Source of the DNA: Chara braunii
Taxonomy: Eukaryota > Streptophyta > Charophyceae > Charales > Characeae
Assembly (NCBI GenBank): GCA_003427395.1
Contig: BFEA01000500.1
Coordinates: 163,076-194,909, forward strand
DNA length: 31,834 nt
Direction: 5' to 3'
Part shown: positions 18,346 through 25,603 of the stretch, in pieces
How positions within the stretch are numbered: position 1 is the first letter of the stretch
How the letters are laid out: the number at the start of each line of letters is the position of its first letter
Position numbers and translations under genes: made by a program
The notes under the pieces: generated by a model
What the model was told of the DNA's origin: nothing
The model's database searches: none
Seen by the model: only the letters and a program-made list of their open reading frames with translations

Positions 18346-18948
18346 CTATCCAGAGAACAGGGGCTTGATGGACTCTCCAACGCGCGCCCACCACTCGAAG
18401 TCTGTGTCCTCTCTCGATTCCCAGCACTGGGTGAATAGCTCGTGCCCCCCTTCTTCACCTAATGGGAGTTTCTCTATCACCTTTCCCCTAAATCGGACCC
18501 TCCTTACGGTCGAGTCGTCAGCATAGAGTAGCCGGTAGGCCCAGGTCGGGATTTCCCAAGTCCTCCCGTGAGCCGCCCTCGAAACCTCCGACCTTCCTCG
18601 GTCTTCTACCCTATCAATCAGGCTCTCTCCGGCAGTGCCTCCCCTCAACCTCCTCAACCGGTCCAGGGTCTTTCGGGCGATGCCTAGGGGGTCCTTTCCC
18701 TCTGCTAATTCAGTCGCAAAGATAAGCCGGTCGTCGGAGGACAAAAAAATCTCTGCCTTCCTAGTGCAGTCGCCTCCCTCGGACGCCACTGAGAACCTGA
18801 CCACCGTCTCTTGCCCGTAGATTTCGAAGAACTCAGTAGACACCACTCCTTCCCCTCTAACCCTAGGGAGGGTTACTCCATACCTCTCTCCCGTTTTCCA
18901 ACCCCTATCCAAGGTACCATAAGGGTCCCCCCGGTTGTATCTCATCAT
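18346..18948 (-). CDS. Pre-gag ORF I: family-1 protein (200 residues)
   Basis: Unrecognised. Starts MMRYNRGDPYG, 7 nt after the preceding stop. Residues 25-90 contain VTLPRVRGEG, TVVRFSVASEGG, EIFLSS and GKDPL, which align in order with VTLPRARLEG, FVRFVVSSEGG, QIFLSN and RKDPL of ORF G (from 20351). It is therefore a diverged paralogue. The C-terminal half (WEIPTWAYRLLYADDS, then VRRVRFRGKVIEKLP) has no visible counterpart. It ends at a TAG, after which the same frame continues into the acidic segment. No signal peptide or membrane segment. It is the last of the family-1 series before gag. Confidence 0.65.
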   Translation of the reverse strand: MMRYNRGDPYGTLDRGWKTGERYGVTLPRVRGEGVVSTEFFEIYGQETVVRFSVASEGGDCTRKAEIFLSSDDRLIFATELAEGKDPLGIARKTLDRLRRLRGGTAGESLIDRVEDRGRSEVSRAAHGRTWEIPTWAYRLLYADDSTVRRVRFRGKVIEKLPLGEEGGHELFTQCWESREDTDFEWWARVGESIKPLFSG

Positions 18949-18955
18949 AGGGCTT

Positions 18956-19432
18956 TCACCTCACGCCGGCCAACCTTGCGGCGAACTCGACTAGCGAGTC
19001 CTCGCACCTAGCGCGACCGGTCTCTTCGCCCTCTCGCAGAGTTTGGCGCAAAGCCTCTTCGTACTCTCCCGACCTATCCCAAAATCGGGTCCCCGCAAGG
19101 TGCGTCCTAGATGTCAGCGGGGTTCCTAGATACCTAGAGTCTTCTTCGAATCTTCTCTCTACTTCCAGCAAGGGTTCTCTCCAAGCCCTTGAGGACCTCA
19201 CCCCACTTGCGTCTCTAATGTGGACCGAAAAGCTAGCTAGCGTGGTCTAGCTCCTCCTTTTTCACAACGCCAGCCGCCGAACCTCCACTAGAAATTCCTT
19301 ATCGGCACGGATCACCCGATCCTCTCCCAACTCCGGGTTAAGCTCCGCAATTCCCTCGACCCTAACTTCGCTACCGTCCTCGTAGGTCTCCAATTCCCAA
19401 CGAATCCTATTGGAGATGAACGAAGCTCTCAT
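18956..19432 (-). pseudogene. Pre-gag ORF H: broken reading frame
   Basis: An ATG at 19430-19432 lies 4 nt after the stop of ORF K and opens 56 codons (MRASFISNRIRWELE..., VIRADKEFLVEVRRLAL). After a TGA (19262-19264) and a TAG (19247-19249) the same frame is open again to 18956 (SFSVHIRDASGVRSSRAWREP..., ending ARLAGVR). The first part has VIRADKEFLVEV, which lines up weakly with VIREGAYVWVRA of ORF F, so it may be a sixth family-1 member. It could also be two small ORFs. No domain recognised. Confidence 0.45.
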
Positions 19433-19436
19433 CCCC

Positions 19437-19619
19437 TCACCGCGCGAGAAGATCTATCGTTACTTCATCGAGGATAGCGATTGCTGTCGTCTCAAGTAAC
19501 TTGATCCTAGCTAAGGACCCAGGCCTAGCCCTCCTTTCTTCCTCCCAGCACAGCGCGAGGATCCGGTGAACTTCTTCTTTTACCCTTTCTAACCCCTTAA
19601 ATCCGTCAAGCTCGCTCAT
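19437..19619 (-). CDS. Pre-gag ORF K: 60-residue helical protein
   Basis: MSELDGFKGLERVKEEVHRI..., ending DEVTIDLLAR, is predicted mostly helical, with no homologue I recognise. Its ATG overlaps by 14 nt the end of another open frame that runs through 19620-19750 without an ATG, and its TGA is 4 nt before the next ATG (19432). The same frame as ORF G but separated from it by TAGs at 19812-19814 and 19701-19703. It could be a remnant of a longer gene. Confidence 0.45.
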   Translation of the reverse strand: MSELDGFKGLERVKEEVHRILALCWEEERRARPGSLARIKLLETTAIAILDEVTIDLLAR

Positions 19620-19811
19620 CCTCTGGCTTCCGTCGGCGACAGGCGACTCGAATGAGGGTCGAGGGGTCTAACCCCTCCAATTCCCCTTCACAGAGCTTCC
19701 CTAAGTACCTCCACGATATCTTAGACTCCCTTGCGTGCCGGCCCACCCCTCAAAGGCGTACCCCAGGTCCTCTAGAGTCGACCAATCATCTCTATAGGGA
19801 TCCCGAAAACA

Positions 19812-20351
19812 CTACGTCAGCAAGTTGTGTAGGTCCAACCCTGTGAACCGAAACTGGCCTAGAATCGACACCCTCCTTCCTATCGCCCTTAGGATGTCTT
19901 CGGAGGGATAGATTCGGTCGAAGACGAAACGAGGAACCCCCACTGGCTCACTGGAGGCGAATAGTGGGATCGCCTCCCACCCTTCGTAGGTCACTCGGTA
20001 TTCTACTAGCCCCTCTTCGTGAGGCCTTACATCCCTCACAAGTTCCTCTAGCTTGTTCCTTACGGCTCATGCGTCCCAGAGAGGGTCTTTTCGCGCTTGT
20101 AGGCTGCGTGCTATCTCTATATACCCTTCATTAGAGAGGAATATTTGGGTATCGGCGATCACTATTCCTCCCTCACTACTTACTACGAATCGTACGAATG
20201 CCTTCCCACGTCGGATCCCCCCTTCTTCCTTTAAGAGGGTTCTTGCCTGCCCTTCCAACCTGGCTCTAGGTAGGGTGACTTGGACCACTTCCCCCGCTTC
20301 TTCTACGGGTGCTATCGAGGCCAAGAGAGATCCTGGGACCCTCCTTATCAT
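19812..20351 (-). pseudogene. Pre-gag ORF G: family-1 protein with internal TGA
   Basis: The ATG overlaps the stop of ORF F (ATGA, 20348-20351). It is open for 94 codons (VTLPRARLEG, FVRFVVSSEGG, DTQIFLSNEGYIEIA, RKDPLWDA), then TGA at 20067-20069, then the same frame for 84 more codons. The alignment with ORF I continues through the TGA (RKDPLWDA-stop-AVRNKLEEL against GKDPLGIARKTLDRL; the stop faces an Arg). The second part has PRFVFDRIYPSEDIL and FTGLDLHNLL, resembling the C-terminal half of ORFs D and F. So this was one gene of about 179 codons, probably hit by CGA-to-TGA. After the TAG at 19812 the frame stays open 36 codons more. Confidence 0.6.
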
Positions 20352-21076
20352 CGGCCCTCAAAGCCCCTTCGGTTGGCTACTTGCTCTTCCCCAAATAGGT
20401 GGGCGTACGGGACGTCAGCCACGTGTGCCCGAATTCCTTCAAATTCTCTAAGCCTTTCGAATATAGCCGACAACTCCTCTCTTGGGGGAACCCCTGCATC
20501 CACGCACCGCGTGTAGAGCCAGTACAAACCCCTAGCCCGCACCCCAGACTCCCGAGCCGCTCTAAGTGCTTCCACTATCCGCTCCTCCGGGTCTCTAAAA
20601 ATCGAGTCCGTCAAAAATTTGGGAAAGTCCGCGTGAAGAACTCCCGACGTGCGAGGGACCTCACCGGGCCCGGCGAAGGACACTAGTGTCCACGACTCGA
20701 AAGTCCCTTCCTCGTAGTCAGCTAATACTAGGTTGATTGCCACCAGCCTTGCAGACTCTCGGTACTCAAAGTGCGTTAGTCGCCCGGTTACCAAGCCCCT
20801 CCAAACTTCGGTCCACGCCTCTTTGTTGAGGAAGATTGTAGCCCGGATCTTTAGGAAACGACCGAGGTCGGGTGGACCTCCTCTTTCCACACCTTCCTTC
20901 CAAGTGAGTCTTCGAGCTCGAACCCACACGTAGGCCCCCTCTCTGATCACACCCCCTTTCTCAACGCTCATCCAGTAAGGGGTCACCCGAGGGTCCCCTG
21001 GAATCAAGACTTTCCCCGTGTCACTAGCTTCTATCGACTCTACCGCTCCGTTCTCATTGAGCACGAATCTCACCAT
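20348..21076 (-). CDS. Pre-gag ORF F: family-1 protein (242 residues)
   Basis: Unrecognised, intact. The ATG follows the TAG of ORF E with no gap, and its TGA overlaps the ATG of G (ATGA). Shared blocks: AYVWVRA (48-54), TIFLNKEAWTE (80-90), FPKFL (151-155), and RGLYWLYTRCVD (182-193). They line up with FLWVRF, TVYLSKAAWVN, FPSFVF and RSLHWYYTYCVD of ORF D. No zinc-binding, nucleotide-binding or membrane motif is visible; the first half looks beta-rich, the second helical. Its length, single ATG and conserved block order argue that it was a real protein. Role unknown. Confidence 0.7.
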   Translation of the reverse strand: MVRFVLNENGAVESIEASDTGKVLIPGDPRVTPYWMSVEKGGVIREGAYVWVRARRLTWKEGVERGGPPDLGRFLKIRATIFLNKEAWTEVWRGLVTGRLTHFEYRESARLVAINLVLADYEEGTFESWTLVSFAGPGEVPRTSGVLHADFPKFLTDSIFRDPEERIVEALRAARESGVRARGLYWLYTRCVDAGVPPREELSAIFERLREFEGIRAHVADVPYAHLFGEEQVANRRGFEGR

Positions 21077-21709
21077 CTATCGACGCTGTTTTGAAAACCC
21101 ACTGGTGGTATTTCTCTGGTGAGAGAGTGAAGGGTTTATCAAGGGACCCCAATCTCCTAAAAATGCCCCAAAGCTTCCTGCAGGGAGGTATACCTCGATC
21201 GATGCAGTGCATCCCAGACTCCTTCCCCTCTCCAGAAGCCTCACTATCTTTCCTTCGTCGGTCCCTTGGAACAGGAAAGACAACACCCTCACAATTAACG
21301 GGTAGCACGCCCTCGGAATCTCTTTCTCTCCTGCGAACCTCTCCTTCTCTATAGCCGTAAACGCAAATCGCTCCCGAACCCTACTTATCCACTCCTCTCT
21401 TATTTCCCTTGCTTCTCGTAACAACCTATCCAGCCCACCCCCTTGTCCCAGGACCAGGGGCACGACGACCTTCGCCCAAGCCTCGGGAGCCACGAAGATA
21501 ACTGCGGTCACCTTGAGACACCTCCCAACCCCTCGACCCTCAACTTCCTTGGATTCTACCCACACGAACTCTCCACTCACGGTGACCTTACCTCCTTCTA
21601 TCCTTTCCCAATCGGGAATTCCCTTGTTACTAGGGATCAATCTAAGGGTCTCACTGCCCTCCGAGGAGGACTCGACAAAGCGTTCCTGTTCCCTATCATG
21701 AAACACCAT
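21077..21709 (-). CDS. Pre-gag ORF E: family-1 protein (210 residues)
   Basis: Unrecognised, intact. Its ATG directly follows the TGA of ORF D, and its TAG is directly followed by the ATG of ORF F, all in one frame. Blocks: EFVWVES (47-53), VIFVAPEAWAK (70-80), LSFLF (143-147), then a helix (EGKIVRLLERGRS) equivalent to ERYEKVVRSIIRERG in ORF D. The C-terminal tail (INPSLSHQRNTTSGF) is unlike the others and lacks the WYY..CVD block, so the end may have been lost or altered. Confidence 0.68.
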   Translation of the reverse strand: MVFHDREQERFVESSSEGSETLRLIPSNKGIPDWERIEGGKVTVSGEFVWVESKEVEGRGVGRCLKVTAVIFVAPEAWAKVVVPLVLGQGGGLDRLLREAREIREEWISRVRERFAFTAIEKERFAGEKEIPRACYPLIVRVLSFLFQGTDEGKIVRLLERGRSLGCTASIEVYLPAGSFGAFLGDWGPLINPSLSHQRNTTSGFSKQRR

Positions 21710-22456
21710 TCATTTAAACATTCTCTTTGGTACCCCGAAGACCCTTTGGTAACCGTAATCTCGTCCACCCTCGTGGTCCCGAGCCGATTCCCTAAAGATC
21801 CCCGCGTGAATCCTACAGGCTTTGATTCCGTAGGGTTCCGGGTTATCCACACAGTAGGTGTAGTACCAATGGAGCGACCTAACAGAGAGATGCCACCCTC
21901 TCTCCCGTATTATGGACCGCACAACCTTCTCGTACCGCTCCTCCTTCCCACTCACCCTTTGAAAAACGAACGACGGGAATATGACCCTGATGCACCCTGT
22001 GGCGCGAGGGTACTCCTCGTCTCGCGCGCAGGTCACCCTTACCTCAACTGGTGGGCAGTGTCTAAGGGGCTCCGCCTCAAAAATCTGTCTCAAAATCGGA
22101 CCCGCTCGTGCCGCCCAATGATCAGCACGGTACCAACTTAGGACTAAGTGAGTGACGTAATTTACCCAAGCCGCCTTACTCAAATAGACAGTTCCTTCCG
22201 CACGGACCACCGTTTGTCTGGGTCTCTTCCCGTTCTGGGGCCTATTCCGGGACCACCTGTCCCCTTCCCAAGTTCCTATCGCGAAACGAACCCAAAGGAA
22301 AACCCCTCGTTCTAGCTCCAACCCCCTCTCGCGACCGGCCAGATACCTCTCGGTGCGATGATCCAAGGGGACGCTAAAGCACTTCCTGTCCTTGCTCAAG
22401 TCTGCCCTCTCTATTCGGACCTCCTCTTCTTCAGTGCCTTCTATGATCCTAATCAT
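21710..22456 (-). CDS. Pre-gag ORF D: family-1 protein (248 residues)
   Basis: Unrecognised, intact. The ATG overlaps the end of ORF C by 8 nt (ATGATTAG), and the TGA abuts the ATG of ORF E. Blocks: FLWVRF (53-58), TVYLSKAAWVN (89-99), VEVRVTCARDEEYPRATGCI (137-156), FPSFVF (160-165), and RSLHWYYTYCVD (193-204). The first 20 residues are Glu-rich. Cysteines occur singly, so no zinc finger is apparent. The longest family member; with F it defines the family best. Confidence 0.7.
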   Translation of the reverse strand: MIRIIEGTEEEEVRIERADLSKDRKCFSVPLDHRTERYLAGRERGLELERGVFLWVRFAIGTWEGDRWSRNRPQNGKRPRQTVVRAEGTVYLSKAAWVNYVTHLVLSWYRADHWAARAGPILRQIFEAEPLRHCPPVEVRVTCARDEEYPRATGCIRVIFPSFVFQRVSGKEERYEKVVRSIIRERGWHLSVRSLHWYYTYCVDNPEPYGIKACRIHAGIFRESARDHEGGRDYGYQRVFGVPKRMFK

Positions 22457-22814
22457 CCCCTTGGACTATCTCCTCTATGATTTGAACCAGTGCCCTCCAC
22501 TCGTCCGAACCATCTAGGAAGGCTTCCGGAATGGTGGGAACAGGCCTACCCCCACGTGAATATGTCCTACACCCTAACGAGTAGAAGTACTTGATCTCGT
22601 AAGCCCCCAGCAGTTCCCTCTCGAACTGTGCGTGACCGACTGGCTCCTCCCAGCTATCCAAATATCCGGCCTCTCTATCCACACCCTCTTCCGCGTGCAA
22701 AGCAATGTCGAAATGGTCGGTCCTTAAGTAGAAAGTATAGCATTACACGTCCACCCCGCCTCGATCACCCACACTAATTCCCGCAGGTTCAAACTTTAAA
22801 GCCCTCAAACTCAT
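22449..22814 (-). pseudogene. Pre-gag ORF C: family-2 protein with internal TAA
   Basis: Starts MSLRALKFEPAGISVG; the ATG overlaps the stop of ORF B (ATGA). A TAA at 22743-22745 falls in GVDV-stop-CYTF, where ORF B has GVDVWCYSF, so it replaces a Trp codon (two changes from TGG). Downstream the frame is open for 83 codons after a GTG (HAEEGVD, SWEEPVGH, KYFYSLGCRTYSRGG, PEAFLDGSDEW). Colinear with ORF B along its whole length, roughly half of the positions identical by eye. No function recognised. Confidence 0.65.
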
Positions 22815-23170
22815 GGATTTGCCGTCCTTACTACTCTCTCCACGATCCCTATCAGCACTTTCCAATCGTCCGATCCGTCGAGATAAGCGTCAGGAATTAT
22901 TGGCGTCGGACAACCACCTCTGGGGTAGGTTCGGTATCCCAAAGAGTAAAAATACTTATACCCATAACCCCTCAATTCCTCTCTCGAACCGCGAGAGTGG
23001 CCTATCGCCTCTTCCCATCCACAAAGAAGATCCTCCCCTAGATCTAGTCCTTCTTCTACGTAGACCCCCACATCAAAGTCACCCGTCCATAGCCGAAAGG
23101 AGTAACACCACACGTCAACACCTCCGTACGTACACACGCTAATCCATTCCAAGACGAATTCTAAGCTCAT
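22811..23170 (-). CDS. Pre-gag ORF B: family-2 protein (119 residues)
   Basis: Unrecognised, intact. MSLEFVLEWISV at the start, GVDVWCYSFRLWTGDFDVGV (18-37), then YVEEGLD, GWEEAIGHS, YKYFYSLGYRTYPRGG (72-87), and PDAYLDGSDDWKVL (93-106). ORF C repeats all of these blocks. Aromatic-rich and acidic, likely a compact globular domain. It is the first ORF after the candidate intron, with a 69-nt leader from the predicted acceptor. Its TGA overlaps the ATG of C. Confidence 0.68.
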   Translation of the reverse strand: MSLEFVLEWISVCTYGGVDVWCYSFRLWTGDFDVGVYVEEGLDLGEDLLCGWEEAIGHSRGSREELRGYGYKYFYSLGYRTYPRGGCPTPIIPDAYLDGSDDWKVLIGIVERVVRTANP

Positions 23171-23239
23171 GCAATATAATCAAAAGAAAATTCCTTAAGT
23201 TCCTACTTCCTTTCGGCCACTCGAGAGACCACCTCTAAC

Positions 23240-23767
23240 CTGCAAGGAGGAAAGGCCTGTGAGCTCAGAAGGATCAAATGGACCAGAGAAGGAACGTCGT
23301 CTCACTCGGCTACCTTCCTGTCCTCCCCCGCTGAGAGACCCCTCCCCAGTCCCGGTAGAGAGACTAGCCGCGGATACAGGTTATCCCCGAGGAAGGGTGG
23401 CAACCCCCTCCCCGGAGTCGGACCGAAGTCACACACCCGGGTCCTATGTCCCCCACTGAACCGACCCCTAGTCCTAAGTTAGCCTATCCAGTACCACGCC
23501 TCTACTCGGCCCACCTCAAGCGTGGAATTACCCGGGTCCCAGGACAAGATCCACCTATTTATCAGAAATCACTAGCCTATCTACTCCCCCCCATTCTCCT
23601 CATCGTGAATTTTTCGCACTTCGTTCCCTTCTTCCTTTTCCACCTCCCGCTGCCTCTTTTCTCTCTTGGAATCACTAGAATTCAAATCGGGAAGTCATAA
23701 AAAGTGGGGTGGGAAAAGCGGACCTTTTAGGAAGAGTCCCTCAGGTTGAGTCGGCAAGCATACGTAC
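23240..23767 (-). other. Candidate 528-nt intron between pre-gag ORFs A and B
   Basis: On the minus strand a strong donor, CAAG/GTACGTA, lies 9 nt after the stop of ORF A, and a strong acceptor, TTTCCTCCTTGCAG/G with a pyrimidine tract, lies 69 nt before the ATG of ORF B. The interval is the only long non-coding gap in the array; removing it would bring A and B within about 80 nt. No branch point is certain. No open frame with a recognisable domain lies inside (GC-rich, stops in all minus frames). Confidence 0.5.
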
Positions 23768-23776
23768 CTTGAGTCT

Positions 23777-24334
23777 TCAATATTCGTTATCATAATCCCA
23801 ATAGTCCCCCAGGTCCGAGTCCGAGAAATCGACTAGACACCGGTCCACCCAGGATTCGGCCTCCGATCCCTCGTCCAAGGGTCCCCAAGTATCCCCTTCT
23901 CCTCTAACCCTCTCGCTAGCAACTGTAGGTGTGTCTCTCTCTCCCCCTTGCCCCGGTACTCGTAGCACCACTCTCCTCACCCCCAAGTCCCGAACCGGTC
24001 CCGTTTGAGAGTCTCGCCCCCTTACGGGAGTCGACCCTCACAAGGAACCCGTCGTCAGTCCGCACGGGTCGAGAACCGAAGCCCTAGACCCCTCTCTCGA
24101 CATCCTCTCTCGTGTGGGAGTTTGCCCTCGAGCAGGCGCTCTCCACAATCCGTGCGGATCAAGAATATTAGGAGAACCCCTAGGGTCCCAAATGGATAGC
24201 TCCCCCGGACCCTCTCGGACCCCTCTCTCCTCTCTCCCCCTTGACCTCTCTCTCTCTTCCCCTCGAGCAGACCCCCTTACACTACTTTTCCGGACTGTTC
24301 TTCTTCCTACCCTTTCGTTGTTCTTCATCCTCAT
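23777..24334 (-). pseudogene. Pre-gag ORF A: basic-to-acidic protein with internal TGA
   Basis: The first ORF after the leader, starting MRMKNNERVGRRTVRKSS. The N-terminal third is Arg-rich (RGSARGEERERSRGREERG), possibly nuclear or RNA-binding by composition only. Then come short repeats (NILDPHGL, SVLDPCGL). A TGA at 24038-24040 (GSL-stop-GSTPVRG) could come from CGA. The same frame continues through PVRDLGVRRVVLRVPGQGG to a strongly acidic end, DFSDSDLGDYWDYDNEY. About 186 codons in all. No domain recognised. Confidence 0.5.
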
Positions 24335-25125
24335 CCAACCCCCTCAAGCAAATTGTGCACCCCCTTAATTTTTAAATTTTTAGAAATAAACACTCGCAAA
24401 AATCAAGCACAAAAAAGAACTGACCTGTTTACCCTTCGAAGGCCGGGAGCGGGAGCCAAGATCGCAAGCGGGTCGGAGCAGACCTGCAAAAAGCCCTGGA
24501 GACGCCCGACACCCCAAAGCCCCTCACACCTGACAAGCCCAACGACAAGCCCCTCCCAATATAACCCTCGCCGATGCCGCTTGAGAAGGACCATCACTGC
24601 CAAAAACCCAGAGTAGACGATGACTGCGTAGGAAAAAAAAAAACAGAACCTGGTGAACAAAACAGATACGCTGATGACGACCGTCTTGAAGTCGAGCACT
24701 GAAGGACTTGATGCCGAATGATGCAAAACACCCCCAAACTTGCCCCACCGCTGCCTGTCACGCCGGTCCTCCCCTTATACCGAATCCTTTGAACCAGCCG
24801 CGACCGCGGAAGAAACGTTCATCCCCGGCAACGGCACCACTTTGTCGGCCAGTGAGTCTTCCTTCGTAGGCCACCGAAACCCCCGGTCCCTGGTTCCGCC
24901 GAGACCGACCTTGCCCCCGCTTAACTCGTCCCAAGAGTCCCGCGCTGTTTCCCCTCCAGCGCAAGCTTTGGCATTCGTCCCCCGTAATCTTCTCCCTTTC
25001 CCCGTGTTTTACACCCGACGCTGCTGCAAGCCTCAACTGAAAATCAGACCCGGCCCTTCGTCCCGACTGAAAATCAGACCAGATACTAAGTTCAGAACTG
25101 GAAAGCGTCGACAACGAATTTTAGT
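24335..25125. other. Leader of the nested element, no gene seen
   Basis: Between the 5' LTR edge and ORF A. The LTR-type motif array continues leftward to about 25040 (tgaaaatcagaccagatactaag), so the LTR edge set at 25126 may be a few dozen bases or more too far right. No standard primer-binding site (TGGTATCAGAG or similar) is found next to the edge. An A/T-rich stretch lies at 24365-24415. Open frames on either strand are short and unconvincing. Confidence 0.5.
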
Positions 25126-25500
25126 TGAACAAACGGGCCAGGTCCTAAGTTTGGAGCCGGAACCGTCAGGCTCGTCTGTATAGAAAGTCGACCGGAAAAC
25201 GGCCCGGGTACTTAGTTGGCCGCGAGCCTCAGCCAGAGCCTCAGTTTGCAGCGAATTTTTAACTGGAAAAACAGACCAGGTGCTCAGTTTTCACCGAGCT
25301 TCAGTAGGAAAACAGACTAGATTGCGAGCTTTAAAGAGAAAACAGACCCGACCCGCAGTTGCAGCGGACTGGAATACAGACCTGGTACTAAGTTTCAAAA
25401 TGGAGACGACCGCAGCGAACTTTTCCGGGAAAACAGACTCGACGCTCAGATAGCAGTGAATTTTGACGGGGGACAGACCCGATACTAAGCAGAGAACTTT
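25040..25500. repeat. Array of GGAAAACAGACC...TACTAAGTTT motifs (right LTR and beyond)
   Basis: Same motif family as at 7022-7400, with extra units left of the assigned LTR edge (ctgaaaatcagaccc at about 25038 and ctgaaaatcagaccagatactaag at about 25066). Units of roughly 40-60 bp, strongly diverged. Confidence 0.7.
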
Positions 25501-25527
25501 TAGCGGCTTCGCCCCTCCTTAGGCAAG

Positions 25528-25530
<3 letters not shown>

Positions 25531-25598
<68 letters not shown>
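25531..25598. repeat. (TC)n microsatellite in right LTR
   Basis: Uninterrupted TC run replacing the CT/CA/CT set of the left LTR. Confidence 0.96.

Positions 25599-25603
<5 letters not shown>

Noticed and set aside
20037-20070. Separate ORF starting at the ATGA overlap within ORF G (ATG at 20070)
   Set aside because: Its 38-codon product has no similarity to the family, while the original frame continues the alignment with ORF I past the TGA, so the TGA is better read as a mutation.
21443-22141. 232-codon + strand open frame antisense to ORFs D and E
   Set aside because: Shadow of the opposite strand. The minus-strand frames show conserved blocks between paralogues; this one shows none.
18094-24334. 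Bacterial operon or contamination as the explanation for the tightly packed ORFs
   Set aside because: The array sits inside an LTR pair, next to gag-pol on the same strand, with eukaryotic microsatellites and possible splice sites. No Shine-Dalgarno pattern precedes the ATGs consistently.
24663-24690. Third hammerhead candidate (CTGATGACGACCGTC)
   Set aside because: Stem II could form, but GAAGU replaces GAAAC and stem III partners are missing.
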